Positions 21,012 through 28,746 of a stretch of 64,000 nucleotides of DNA are shown here, one piece after another. Below the pieces are notes generated by a model. That model had not been told where the DNA came from, made no database searches, and worked only from the letters and a program-made list of their open reading frames with translations. Both the position numbers and the translations under genes were made by a program. Where the stretch lies: positions 100,192 through 164,191 of the forward strand of contig NZ_JACHTF010000010.1 of NCBI RefSeq assembly GCF_014145325.1. The letters run 5' to 3'. Each line of letters opens with the position of its first letter. Position 1 is the stretch's first letter. The stretch is from Marilutibacter spongiae. Its GTDB lineage: Bacteria > Pseudomonadota > Gammaproteobacteria > Xanthomonadales > Xanthomonadaceae.

Positions 21012-22994
21012 ATGCCCGTACTTCGCCCGCTCAGCGGCGCCCTGGCACTCGGACTGGCAGCGGCGTTCGCGTCGCCCGCCAGCGCCGCCAAGCCGCCGGT
21101 CGCCTGCGCTGATTTCCACGGAAACACCAACGCCGACTGGCTGGCGGCGAACCCACCGCCCGCCGACCCGGGCATGGTCTCGGCGATGGGCCAGCTGGCC
21201 GCTCGCGCGCGGCAGCAGCAGATCGACCTGCTGGAGGCGGCCAAGCGGGCACCGGTGGGCAACGTGCAGACGCTGCTGGGCGACTTCTGGGCCAGTGGCA
21301 TGGACGAGGCCGGCGTGGAGCGCGACGGCTCCAATCCGATCGCGCCGCTGCTGGAGCGCATCAACGCGATCCGCCGCGACAAGGACATCCCGCCCGCGAT
21401 CGCCGCCCTGCACCAGGTCGGCATACCGGTGGTGTTCAACTTCAGTCCCGACGTGGACCTCAATGACCTTTCCCGGCACATCGGCTATTTCAGCCAGGGC
21501 GGGCTGGGCCTGCCCGACCCTGCCTTCTACACGCGCACCGACGCCGATACCCGCACGGTGCTGGCCCAGTACGCCAAGTACGTCGAGCAGATCCTCGTGC
21601 TCACCGGCACTCCGGCCGGCGACGCCGCCGCGGAAGCCGCCCAGGTGATCGACCTGGAGACCCGCATCGCCCGTGCCTCGCGGCCCCTGATCGAGCTCCG
21701 CGACCCCCGTCGCAACTTCGCCCCGGTGCCGGCGGCCGGCCTGGACAAGCAGTACCGCACGCTGCAGCTGGAGGACTTCATCGTCGCCCAGCAGGTCGGC
21801 GACGCCACCGTGTCGATGGCCAATCCGGCCTTGTTCGCCACCCTCGACACCCTCGTCGACGACCTCAAGCCGGCGCAATGGAAGGCCTACCTGCGGTGGC
21901 GGGTGGGCGATGCCATGGCGCCCTACCTGTCGCGCGCCTTCCGCGACGCCAGCTTCAACTTCCGCGGCCGCGTGCTGGAGGGGCGCCAGGCGCCGCCCAC
22001 GCGCGAACAGCAGGTGCTCGATGCCATCAACCTGGCGGCCGGCCCGATGCTGGGACGCGAATATGCGCAGCGTTACCTTGACGCCGGCACCGAGGCGCGC
22101 GCCGAAGCCGTGGCCGCCGACATCCGCGATACGCTGGGCGCCGCCCTCGAGCGCGATCCCCGCCTGGGCGCCGCGGCCAAGGCCGAGGCCCGGGCCAAAC
22201 TCGCCGCGCTGAAGATCGAGATCGGCATGCCCGACCGCGACATCGACTACACGGTGCAGCCGGTCGGACGCGGCAGTTTCGGCGGCAACATGCTGATCGC
22301 GTCGACCTGGCGGCACGGCTCGGAGATGCGCCGGATCGGCGAGGCGAACGCGTCTCGCCGCTGGAACGTGCAGCCGCAGACGCCTGCCCTGGCCTACGAC
22401 ATCACGCAGAACCGGCTGCTGGTGACCGCCGCGATGCTTCAGGCGCCGGTCCTGGAAACAGTGCGCGGCGAGCCCGCGCAATATGGCGCGTTCGGTGCCC
22501 TGGTGGGGCATGAACTGACCCACGGCTTCGACGCGCGTGGCCGCCTGGTCGATGCCCGCCTGGACGTGCGCGACTGGTGGGAGGCTCCCGACGCCAACGC
22601 CTGGAACGCACTGGCCTCGCGCGTGGCCAGCCAGTACGCCACCCTGCCCTATCCGGGCCTGGAGGGCGTCAAGGTCAACGGCATGCAGACGCGCGACGAG
22701 GACCTTGCCGACATCTCCGGCGTCGAGCTTGCGTGGGCGGCCTTCAACGCCCGCCATCCCGATGCCGACAAGGCCGCCCGCCAGGATTTCTTCAAGGCCT
22801 GGGCGGGCCTGTGGGCGCAATCGATGACGCCCGCCGCCGCCACTGCGATGGCCTCCACCAGCGTGCACGCACCGGGACAGTGGCGCAGCAACGGGCCGCT
22901 CGCCAACCTCGCCGACTTCGGCGAGCTCTATGGCTGCCGCGTCGGCAGCGTGATGCGCAACAAGCCCGACAACCGCATCCAGGTCTGGCCCTGA
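21012..22994 (+). CDS. Second M13 family metallopeptidase
   Basis: A 660-residue M13 peptidase paralogue with an N-terminal signal peptide cleaved after ASPASA; unlike its neighbour it has no lipobox, so it is likely soluble in the periplasm or secreted. Zinc motif HELTH near residue 500 and EDLADISG near 563 keep the third ligand Glu and the catalytic Asp. The Cys/Trp ending (CRVGSVM... QVWP) is preserved. The ATG at 21012 is favoured because GGAAG lies 5 bases upstream; an ATG 12 bp earlier is also in frame. Similarity to the upstream enzyme is moderate by eye, suggesting an old duplication. Confidence 0.88.
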   Translation: MPVLRPLSGALALGLAAAFASPASAAKPPVACADFHGNTNADWLAANPPPADPGMVSAMGQLAARARQQQIDLLEAAKRAPVGNVQTLLGDFWASGMDEAGVERDGSNPIAPLLERINAIRRDKDIPPAIAALHQVGIPVVFNFSPDVDLNDLSRHIGYFSQGGLGLPDPAFYTRTDADTRTVLAQYAKYVEQILVLTGTPAGDAAAEAAQVIDLETRIARASRPLIELRDPRRNFAPVPAAGLDKQYRTLQLEDFIVAQQVGDATVSMANPALFATLDTLVDDLKPAQWKAYLRWRVGDAMAPYLSRAFRDASFNFRGRVLEGRQAPPTREQQVLDAINLAAGPMLGREYAQRYLDAGTEARAEAVAADIRDTLGAALERDPRLGAAAKAEARAKLAALKIEIGMPDRDIDYTVQPVGRGSFGGNMLIASTWRHGSEMRRIGEANASRRWNVQPQTPALAYDITQNRLLVTAAMLQAPVLETVRGEPAQYGAFGALVGHELTHGFDARGRLVDARLDVRDWWEAPDANAWNALASRVASQYATLPYPGLEGVKVNGMQTRDEDLADISGVELAWAAFNARHPDADKAARQDFFKAWAGLWAQSMTPAAATAMASTSVHAPGQWRSNGPLANLADFGELYGCRVGSVMRNKPDNRIQVWP

Positions 22995-23042
22995 CGCCGC
23001 TTGCGCCGGGCGAACTCGTGGCCGGCGCCTTGAAGCGGCCAA

Positions 23043-23076
23043 CGAAAACGGCGCGGGAAACCGCGCCGTTTTCGTC
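23043..23076. terminator. Bidirectional intrinsic terminator
   Basis: A perfect 13-bp stem CGAAAACGGCGCG/CGCGCCGTTTTCG with loop GGAAAC lies between the convergent second M13 peptidase and rhomboid genes. A and T runs flank it on both strands, so it can serve both genes. Confidence 0.85.
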
Positions 23077-23099
23077 ATGGGCCTGCGATACCGTGCGCG

Positions 23100-23759
23100 T
23101 CAACGCACGATGCGTGGCCCCGGGGGCTTGCGCCCGCCACCGCCGAAGGGGGGCTGGCCGCGCCAGTAGCGGATCATCAACCAGCCGAACAGCATGCCGC
23201 CCAGGTGGGCGAAGTGCGCGACGCCGGGTTGCTGTCCGCTGACGCCAAGCAGCAGTTCGATCACCCCGTAGACGATCACCAGGGTGCGCGCCTTCATCGG
23301 GATCGGCGGGATCAGCAGCATCACGCGCTGGTTGGGGAACAGCATGCCGTAGGCCAACAGCAAGCCGAAGATCCCGCCCGAAGCACCGACCGTAGGGTAT
23401 GGCGGCTGGCCACTGGACATCGCCCAGATGCCGACGCCGATCTGGCAGACCGCCGCACCGACGATGCAGACCAGGTAATAGTTCAGGAACCGCCGGTTGC
23501 CCCACACATGCTCCAGCGGCGCGCCGAACATCAGCAGGGCCAGCATGTTGAAGAACAGGTGCGCCATGCTCCCGTGCATGAACCCGTAGGTCAGCACCTG
23601 CCAGGGCAGGAAGCCGCCGACGCCGAAAGCGCCGTCGCTGCCGGGTGGCCACAGCATGAACGACGCGAACGTGGTTTCGGGCAGCAATTGCTGGAGCAGG
23701 AACACCAGGCCATTGGCGATCAACAAGGCCTTGGTGACGGGGGGAAGATTGGAAAACAT
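23100..23759 (-). CDS. Rhomboid family intramembrane serine protease
   Basis: A 219-residue protein with six predicted membrane helices. The catalytic Ser lies in GASGGIFG near residue 125 and the catalytic His in AHFAHLGGM near 183; the HLFFNMLAL oxyanion-side segment is also present. Rhomboids cleave transmembrane substrates inside the bilayer. The C-terminal tail is Gly/Pro/Arg-rich and cytoplasmic. The ATG at 23759 follows a GGGAG box. Most of the longer upstream frame is rejected. Its natural substrate is unknown. Confidence 0.88.
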   Translation of the reverse strand: MFSNLPPVTKALLIANGLVFLLQQLLPETTFASFMLWPPGSDGAFGVGGFLPWQVLTYGFMHGSMAHLFFNMLALLMFGAPLEHVWGNRRFLNYYLVCIVGAAVCQIGVGIWAMSSGQPPYPTVGASGGIFGLLLAYGMLFPNQRVMLLIPPIPMKARTLVIVYGVIELLLGVSGQQPGVAHFAHLGGMLFGWLMIRYWRGQPPFGGGGRKPPGPRIVR

Positions 23760-23844
23760 CGCGGCTCCCGGATACGAAGCGCACATGGTACTGGCTGGCG
23801 CGTGTAGGCGCCGCCACGCGCCTCGCGCACGCCATCCGGGCCGC

Positions 23845-24207
23845 TCAGTCGGGCATGCCCCAGACCTGTTCGTCCAGCACCTCCTCCCGGCTGGGGCTGG
23901 CACGCACGCCCCGGACCCGGCCGTCGACGACCAGGAGGCCCTCGGCCCGCAGCCGCTGCGTCTGCTCCAGGTAGCCCGGCGAATCGACCGCCATGGCGAT
24001 CCGGCCATCCGAACGCAGGACGCGGTGCCAGGGCAGCGCCGGATCGGTGTTACCGCGCAGGACCCGCGCCACCAGGCGTGCCCGCCCCGGCAGGCCGGCA
24101 CGCCGGGCGACCTCGCCGTAGCCGGCGATCTGCCCGCGCGGGATCGCGCGGATCGCCGCCAGGATCCGCGATTCGTTGTCGTGCTTCACGTCGGTCTGGC
24201 CGTTCAT
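23845..24207 (-). CDS. Alkyltransferase-like protein (ATL), MGMT-type DNA-binding domain
   Basis: A 120-residue protein with the C-terminal fold of O6-methylguanine-DNA methyltransferase (IPRGQIAGYGEVARRAG, RGNTD). In the active-site motif PCHRV the acceptor Cys is replaced by Trp (PWHRV, residues 59-63), which marks it as an ATL protein: such proteins bind O6-alkylguanine and hand the lesion to nucleotide excision repair rather than removing the alkyl group. Length matches ATL. It lies between the rhomboid gene, same strand, 85 bp away, and the divergent YbjN-like gene. Confidence 0.88.
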   Translation of the reverse strand: MNGQTDVKHDNESRILAAIRAIPRGQIAGYGEVARRAGLPGRARLVARVLRGNTDPALPWHRVLRSDGRIAMAVDSPGYLEQTQRLRAEGLLVVDGRVRGVRASPSREEVLDEQVWGMPD

Positions 24208-24247
24208 CGCGTTAGCATACGGGTCCGATCACCGGACCTGTCCCCGC

Positions 24248-24658
24248 ATGCGCAATTTCAGTGCCATCCTGAAGCACCTCAAGGCCGCCGGGTACCGGCT
24301 CACCGAGCATGACATCGACGTGGTCTGCATCGAACTCTCCCTGGAACAGGGTCAACGCCACCAGGCCATCTTCCTGTCCGAGCTCGACGACGACGACGGC
24401 CGCCCCTACCTCCGCGTGAGCACCGCGGTCGCCCCGATCACCACCCTGGACATGCACCGCGCCCTGGCCTTCAACTGGCACAGCCGGGTCGGCTACCTCG
24501 CCATCGGCGACATGGACGGCGTCCCGCACCTGCAACTGTGCGAGAACCGCCCCTACGAAGGCCTCGACCCGGCCGAGATCGACCGCCTGGTCCTCGAGAT
24601 CGGCGGCATCGGCGATCGCATGGAACGCGCGCTCTCGGCGGGCGGGGATCTTTATTGA
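24248..24658 (+). CDS. YbjN/CesT-like protein of unknown function
   Basis: A 136-residue acidic protein. The layout of alternating helices and strands (VSTAVAPITTLDMHRALAFNWHS, then AIGDMDGVPHLQLCENRPYEGL, then a C-terminal amphipathic helix VLEIGGIGDRMERAL) resembles the YbjN and type III secretion chaperone fold. Members are small homodimers with varied roles, so no function is assigned. The ATG at 24248 gives the full domain; a longer upstream frame overlaps the divergent ATL gene and is rejected. No close functional partner is next to it. Confidence 0.6.
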   Translation: MRNFSAILKHLKAAGYRLTEHDIDVVCIELSLEQGQRHQAIFLSELDDDDGRPYLRVSTAVAPITTLDMHRALAFNWHSRVGYLAIGDMDGVPHLQLCENRPYEGLDPAEIDRLVLEIGGIGDRMERALSAGGDLY

Positions 24659-24659
24659 G

Positions 24660-24743
24660 GTGATTGGTGATTGGTGATTCGGGGATGGGGCATGGGGCGC
24701 CTCCGATTCCCGATTCCCGATTCCCGCGTTCCCGATTCCCGGC
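24660..24743. repeat. Low-complexity GTGATTG and GATTCCC repeat tract
   Basis: After the YbjN-like gene the sequence repeats GTGATTG three times, then GGGGATGGGG, then GATTCCC four times with variations. Words of the same type occur at 8850-8886 and at 33667-33692. They look like short, slippage-prone intergenic tracts between convergent genes. Confidence 0.6.
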
Positions 24744-24746
24744 GCG

Positions 24747-25874
24747 TCAGGCCCAGCCCGTCGCGCGCAGGAACTCGAAGATCAGGTAGGCGATGCCGCC
24801 GGCGGCGGGGATGGTCAGGATCCACGCCCAGATCATCTTCTCGACCACGGTCCACTTGATCGCATTCAAGCGCTTGGCCGTGCCCACGCCCATGATCGCA
24901 GACGAGATGTTGTGCGTGGTGGAGACCGGGATACCCAGCATCGAAGCGCCGAAGATCACTGCCGAGGCGCTGGTCTCCGCCGCGAAGCCGTGGATGGGGT
25001 GCAGCTTGACCAGCTTGTGGCCCAGCGTCTTGATGATCCGCCAGCCGCCGGCCGCGGTACCGGCCGCCATCACCAGCGCGCAGGTGATCTTGATCCACAG
25101 GTCGATGTCCTGGGTCGCCATCGCGTTGTCGGACGGGTGCAGGAAGCCCAGCCAGGCCGGCAGGTCGTCGAGCGTGCCCACCGACTGCGCACTGAACAGC
25201 GTCAGCGCGATGATGCCCATGGTCTTCTGCGCATCGTTCATGCCATGGGCCAGGCCCATGCCGGCGGCGCTGACCAGCTGTGCCTTGCCGAAGAAGCTGT
25301 TGACCCAGCGCGGCCGCGCGATACGCGCCAGCCAACCGCCCGAGCGGGCCATCATGGAGATGAGGAAGAACAGCACCCCCATGACCAGGAAGCCCGCGGC
25401 GAAGCCCAGCACCGGCGAGGTGACCATGGGCACGACGACCTTCCACAGCACGCCGGCACTGCGGTAGATCGGCTCCTTGGGCTCGGACCAGATGATGGCG
25501 TCGAAGTTGTTGGAGGCCGCCGCCAGGGCGGCGCCGCAGAGGCCGCCGATCAGCGCGTGCGAGGACGAGGACGGCAGGCCCAGCCACCAGGTGATCAGGT
25601 TCCAGATGATGCCGCCCAGCAGGGCGCACAGGATCAGCTGCGAGCCCACTTCGACAACGCCGACGTCGATCAGGCCCGAGGCGATGGTCTTGGCCACCGC
25701 GGTGCCGAGCAGCGCACCGACCAGGTTCATGCTGGCCGCCAGGCCCACCGCCTGCATCGGCGACAGCACCTTGGTCGCCACGACCGTGGCGATCGAGTTG
25801 GCGGTGTCGTGGAAGCCGTTGATGTATTCGAAGATGAGCGCCGCGAGGACCACGACGATGACGAGCGTGAGCAT
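24747..25874 (-). CDS. pitA: Inorganic phosphate transporter PitA family
   Basis: A 375-residue low-affinity metal-phosphate symporter of the PiT family, with about ten membrane helices. Both inverted signature repeats are present: GFHDTANSIATVVATKVL near residues 21-38 and AHGMNDAQKTMG in the second half, plus PVSTTHN near 315. It follows the DUF47 gene by 13 bp on the same strand; DUF47 proteins (PhoU-like) regulate or assist PiT transporters, so the two form an operon with the DUF47 gene first. Confidence 0.92.
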   Translation of the reverse strand: MLTLVIVVVLAALIFEYINGFHDTANSIATVVATKVLSPMQAVGLAASMNLVGALLGTAVAKTIASGLIDVGVVEVGSQLILCALLGGIIWNLITWWLGLPSSSSHALIGGLCGAALAAASNNFDAIIWSEPKEPIYRSAGVLWKVVVPMVTSPVLGFAAGFLVMGVLFFLISMMARSGGWLARIARPRWVNSFFGKAQLVSAAGMGLAHGMNDAQKTMGIIALTLFSAQSVGTLDDLPAWLGFLHPSDNAMATQDIDLWIKITCALVMAAGTAAGGWRIIKTLGHKLVKLHPIHGFAAETSASAVIFGASMLGIPVSTTHNISSAIMGVGTAKRLNAIKWTVVEKMIWAWILTIPAAGGIAYLIFEFLRATGWA

Positions 25875-25887
25875 CGCGCCGGCCCCC

Positions 25888-26514
25888 TCAGGAGTTCTTC
25901 AGGACGATCTGGTAGGCCACGACGCCGGCCTCGCGGCAGCGGTCGATGGCCTTCTCCAGGATCTCGAAGAACTCCTTGAGCAGGAACATCTGCAGGTGGT
26001 CGAGCTTGCCCGAGTAGATGTCGCGGTACAGCTCGAGCATGAGCCGGTCGGCGTCGTTTTCCAGCGCGCGCAGCTCGTCGCTGAGCGCCTTCATCGGCTC
26101 CAGCTTCAGCTGGCGCAGCTGCTTGACCATCTTCACCACGACGCTGGACGCCTGCTCGAGCATCGCCGCGCGCGGCGCGAAGTCGATGTGCTCCAGGTGC
26201 TGGGTCGCCAGGGCGTAGCGGTCGGCGAACTTCTCGATCTGCTTGGGGATCTTGTGCAGCGCCGAGGCCAGCGACTCGATGTCCTCGCGCTCGATGGGGG
26301 TGATGAAGCTGTCGACCAGCTCCTGGCTGAGCTTGATGGACACGTCGCGTTCGCGCTGGCGAGCCAGCTTGAAGGCGTCCAGCGCCGGCTGGCGGTCGGA
26401 CTCGCGGAGCATCGCATGCAGGGCCCGGGCGCTGTCGTGGGCGACCTCGGCCGCTTCCTCGAGCAGGGTGTAGAACTGGTTGCCTTGGCCGAAAATGGTT
26501 TGCAGGGAGAACAT
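25888..26514 (-). CDS. DUF47 (PhoU-like) phosphate transport regulator
   Basis: A 208-residue helical protein of the DUF47 family (TIGR00153), a PhoU-like bundle. It usually precedes pit genes and is thought to modulate phosphate uptake. Visible family features are the N-terminal FGQGNQFYTLLEEAA and the charged helices IEREDIESLASALHKIPKQIEKFADR. The ATG at 26514 is chosen over longer frames because family homology starts there. Divergent from the CNNM gene with 257 bp between, which must hold promoters for both. Confidence 0.9.
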   Translation of the reverse strand: MFSLQTIFGQGNQFYTLLEEAAEVAHDSARALHAMLRESDRQPALDAFKLARQRERDVSIKLSQELVDSFITPIEREDIESLASALHKIPKQIEKFADRYALATQHLEHIDFAPRAAMLEQASSVVVKMVKQLRQLKLEPMKALSDELRALENDADRLMLELYRDIYSGKLDHLQMFLLKEFFEILEKAIDRCREAGVVAYQIVLKNS

Positions 26515-26771
26515 GCGCGCTGTGCCTCGTGGTGGGGCGGTCCGGGTCCGCTCGGTTGCGGTGCGCATTATGACCGTTTCGAGACAGCCGCGCAGGCCCC
26601 GGCCCCGGCCGGCGCCCACGCGCGGCGTACAGGCCCCGCCTGCTACTATCGGCCGTTCATCGACATCCCCCGCGACTGCTTCCCGACAATGGACGACGAC
26701 CCAGAACCCTCCAGTCCCGCCCGGCCCCGCCCGACGCGCATGCGACGCCTGCCCCACCCGGAGCGCCCGCC

Positions 26772-28106
26772 ATGCTGGAACTGACGATCGTCCTGGCCCT
26801 GATCGTGCTGAACGGCTTCTTCGCGATGTCGGAAATGGCCCTGGTGACGGCACGCAAGCTCCGCCTCAAGCAGATGGCCGAGGAGCCCGGACGCGCCCGC
26901 CGCGGCGCCGGGGTCGCGCTCGGCCTGGCCGAGCACCCCGACAACCTGCTTTCGACCGTGCAGGTGGGCATCACCCTGATCGGCGTGCTCACCGGCCTGT
27001 TCGGCGGCGAGGCGATCGGCCTGATCATCGCCAGCGGCCTGGAGGGGCTCTGGCCGGGCGCCGCCGAGTACGCCCGCGCGATCGGTATCGGCACCGCCGT
27101 GGTGCTGATCACCTCCGGCCAGGTCATCTTCGGCGAGCTGATCCCCAAGCGCCTGGCCCTGACCAACCCCGAGGCGATCGCCGCCGCCGTCGCCATCCCG
27201 CTGGACGCGCTGTCGCGCCTGGCCCGCCCGGTCGTCGCCCTGCTGGGCGTGATCAACCGGGGCGTGCTGCGGCTGCTGGGCATCCGCGACGACGCCCGCA
27301 GCGAGATCAGCGAAGAGGAGATCCGCCTGCTGGTGAGCGAGAGCCACGAGCAGGGCGTGATCGATGCCGACGAGCGCAAGATGGTCTACCGCGTGCTGAG
27401 CCTGGGCGACCGCACCGCGGAGAGCCTGATGACCCCGCGCACGCGCATCACCTGGCTCGACGCCGAGGCCCCGCTGGAGGACAACATGGCGGTGATGCGC
27501 GAGACCTCGTTCTCGCGTTACCCGGTCTACAAGGACGACGACAGCGAGGTATTGGGCATACTCGAGGCCAAGTCGCTGCTGGATGGGCTGGGCCGCTCGG
27601 GCACGCCGCGCATCTTCGAGCGCCTGCGCGAAGCGCTGTTCGTCTCCGAGTCGACCCATGCCTTCAAGCTGCTGGAGATCTTCCGCGAAGAACAGCAGTC
27701 GATCGCCCTGGTGGTGGACGAATACGGCGACGTCACCGGCCTGATCACCGTCAACGACCTGCTGGGCGCGGTGATCGGCCGCCTGCAGACCGCCGAATCC
27801 GAGGACGACCACGCGCCGGTCGTGCAGCGCGCCGACGGCTCCTGGCTGCTCGACGGCAGCCTGGCCCTGGACGACCTGCGCGACCTGGTCGACGGCGCCC
27901 GCCTGCCGGTCGGCGACGAACCCGATTTCCACACCGCCGCCGGCATGGTCATCAGCCATTTCGGCCGGATCCCCCACGTGGGCGAACACGTGGACTGGGA
28001 CAACTGGCGGATCGAGGTGGTCGACCTGGACGGCCCGCGCATCGACAAGCTGTTGCTGCAGGCCCTACCGGACCCGGACGCGGGCAGCGATGACACCCTC
28101 GGCTGA
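26772..28106 (+). CDS. CNNM/CorC family protein (DUF21-CBS-CorC_HlyC)
   Basis: A 444-residue membrane protein: DUF21 transmembrane domain (residues about 1-190), a pair of CBS domains (about 205-335) and a C-terminal CorC_HlyC domain (about 350-430). Annotated relatives are called hemolysins, but structural work on this family supports magnesium export. The start ATG at 26772 opens with a hydrophobic helix. It overlaps the ExoD gene by 17 bp, suggesting co-transcription. Confidence 0.9.
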   Translation: MLELTIVLALIVLNGFFAMSEMALVTARKLRLKQMAEEPGRARRGAGVALGLAEHPDNLLSTVQVGITLIGVLTGLFGGEAIGLIIASGLEGLWPGAAEYARAIGIGTAVVLITSGQVIFGELIPKRLALTNPEAIAAAVAIPLDALSRLARPVVALLGVINRGVLRLLGIRDDARSEISEEEIRLLVSESHEQGVIDADERKMVYRVLSLGDRTAESLMTPRTRITWLDAEAPLEDNMAVMRETSFSRYPVYKDDDSEVLGILEAKSLLDGLGRSGTPRIFERLREALFVSESTHAFKLLEIFREEQQSIALVVDEYGDVTGLITVNDLLGAVIGRLQTAESEDDHAPVVQRADGSWLLDGSLALDDLRDLVDGARLPVGDEPDFHTAAGMVISHFGRIPHVGEHVDWDNWRIEVVDLDGPRIDKLLLQALPDPDAGSDDTLG

Positions 28107-28737
28107 CCCCGCGCCATCCCGCCCGCTCGAGGAAGCCGGCACCCGCGCCCTGCTCGATGCGTTCTCGGTGGGCGACCCGGACGACACGCTGCGCCTGGGC
28201 GACGTCTTCAACGGGCTGGGCAAGCGCTCGTTCGGCATGCTGCTGTTCATCGCCACCCTGCCGGCCTTCATACCGATCCCCGGCATGGGCGGCGCGATCA
28301 GCGGTCCGCTCACGATGCTGCTGGGCGCGCAGTTGCTCATCGGGCTGCGCAAGCCCTGGCTGCCCGGCTTCATCGCCCGGCGCGGCCCGACCCGGCGGCT
28401 GATGGTCCGCTTCCGCAACCTGCTCTCGCCCTGGCTGAGCCGCCTGGAGCGCGTGGTCAAGCCGCGCGCGGCCGGCGTGCTCGACCACCGGGCCGCCAGT
28501 GCCTTCACCGGACTTCTGCTCATCCTGCTCGGCCTGCTGCTGTCGCTGCCGATCCCGTTCACCAACTACCTGTTCGGCGCGCTGATGCTGCTGTTCGCCT
28601 TTGCCCTGCTCGAACGCGACGGCCGCCTGATGCTCGTCGCCTGGGCGGCCGGCGTGGTGGCGACCGGCGTGTTCGGCGGCCTCTCGGGTGGACTGGCGGC
28701 GCTGGTCGCCGACGCCCTGGGGCGGTTCGGCTTCTAG
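28090..28737 (+). CDS. ExoD family membrane protein
   Basis: A 215-residue ExoD protein. ExoD was found in Rhizobium as needed for exopolysaccharide synthesis and nodule invasion, but its biochemical role is not known. Visible: the N-terminal cytoplasmic segment with LGDVFNGLGKRSFGMLLF, then conserved PIPGMGGAISGPLT, and about four membrane helices. It starts inside the end of the CNNM gene (17-bp overlap). Convergent with the GGDEF-EAL gene, whose stop lies 9 bp after this one. Confidence 0.85.
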   Translation: MTPSADPAPSRPLEEAGTRALLDAFSVGDPDDTLRLGDVFNGLGKRSFGMLLFIATLPAFIPIPGMGGAISGPLTMLLGAQLLIGLRKPWLPGFIARRGPTRRLMVRFRNLLSPWLSRLERVVKPRAAGVLDHRAASAFTGLLLILLGLLLSLPIPFTNYLFGALMLLFAFALLERDGRLMLVAWAAGVVATGVFGGLSGGLAALVADALGRFGF

Positions 28738-28746
28738 TCGCCGCGC

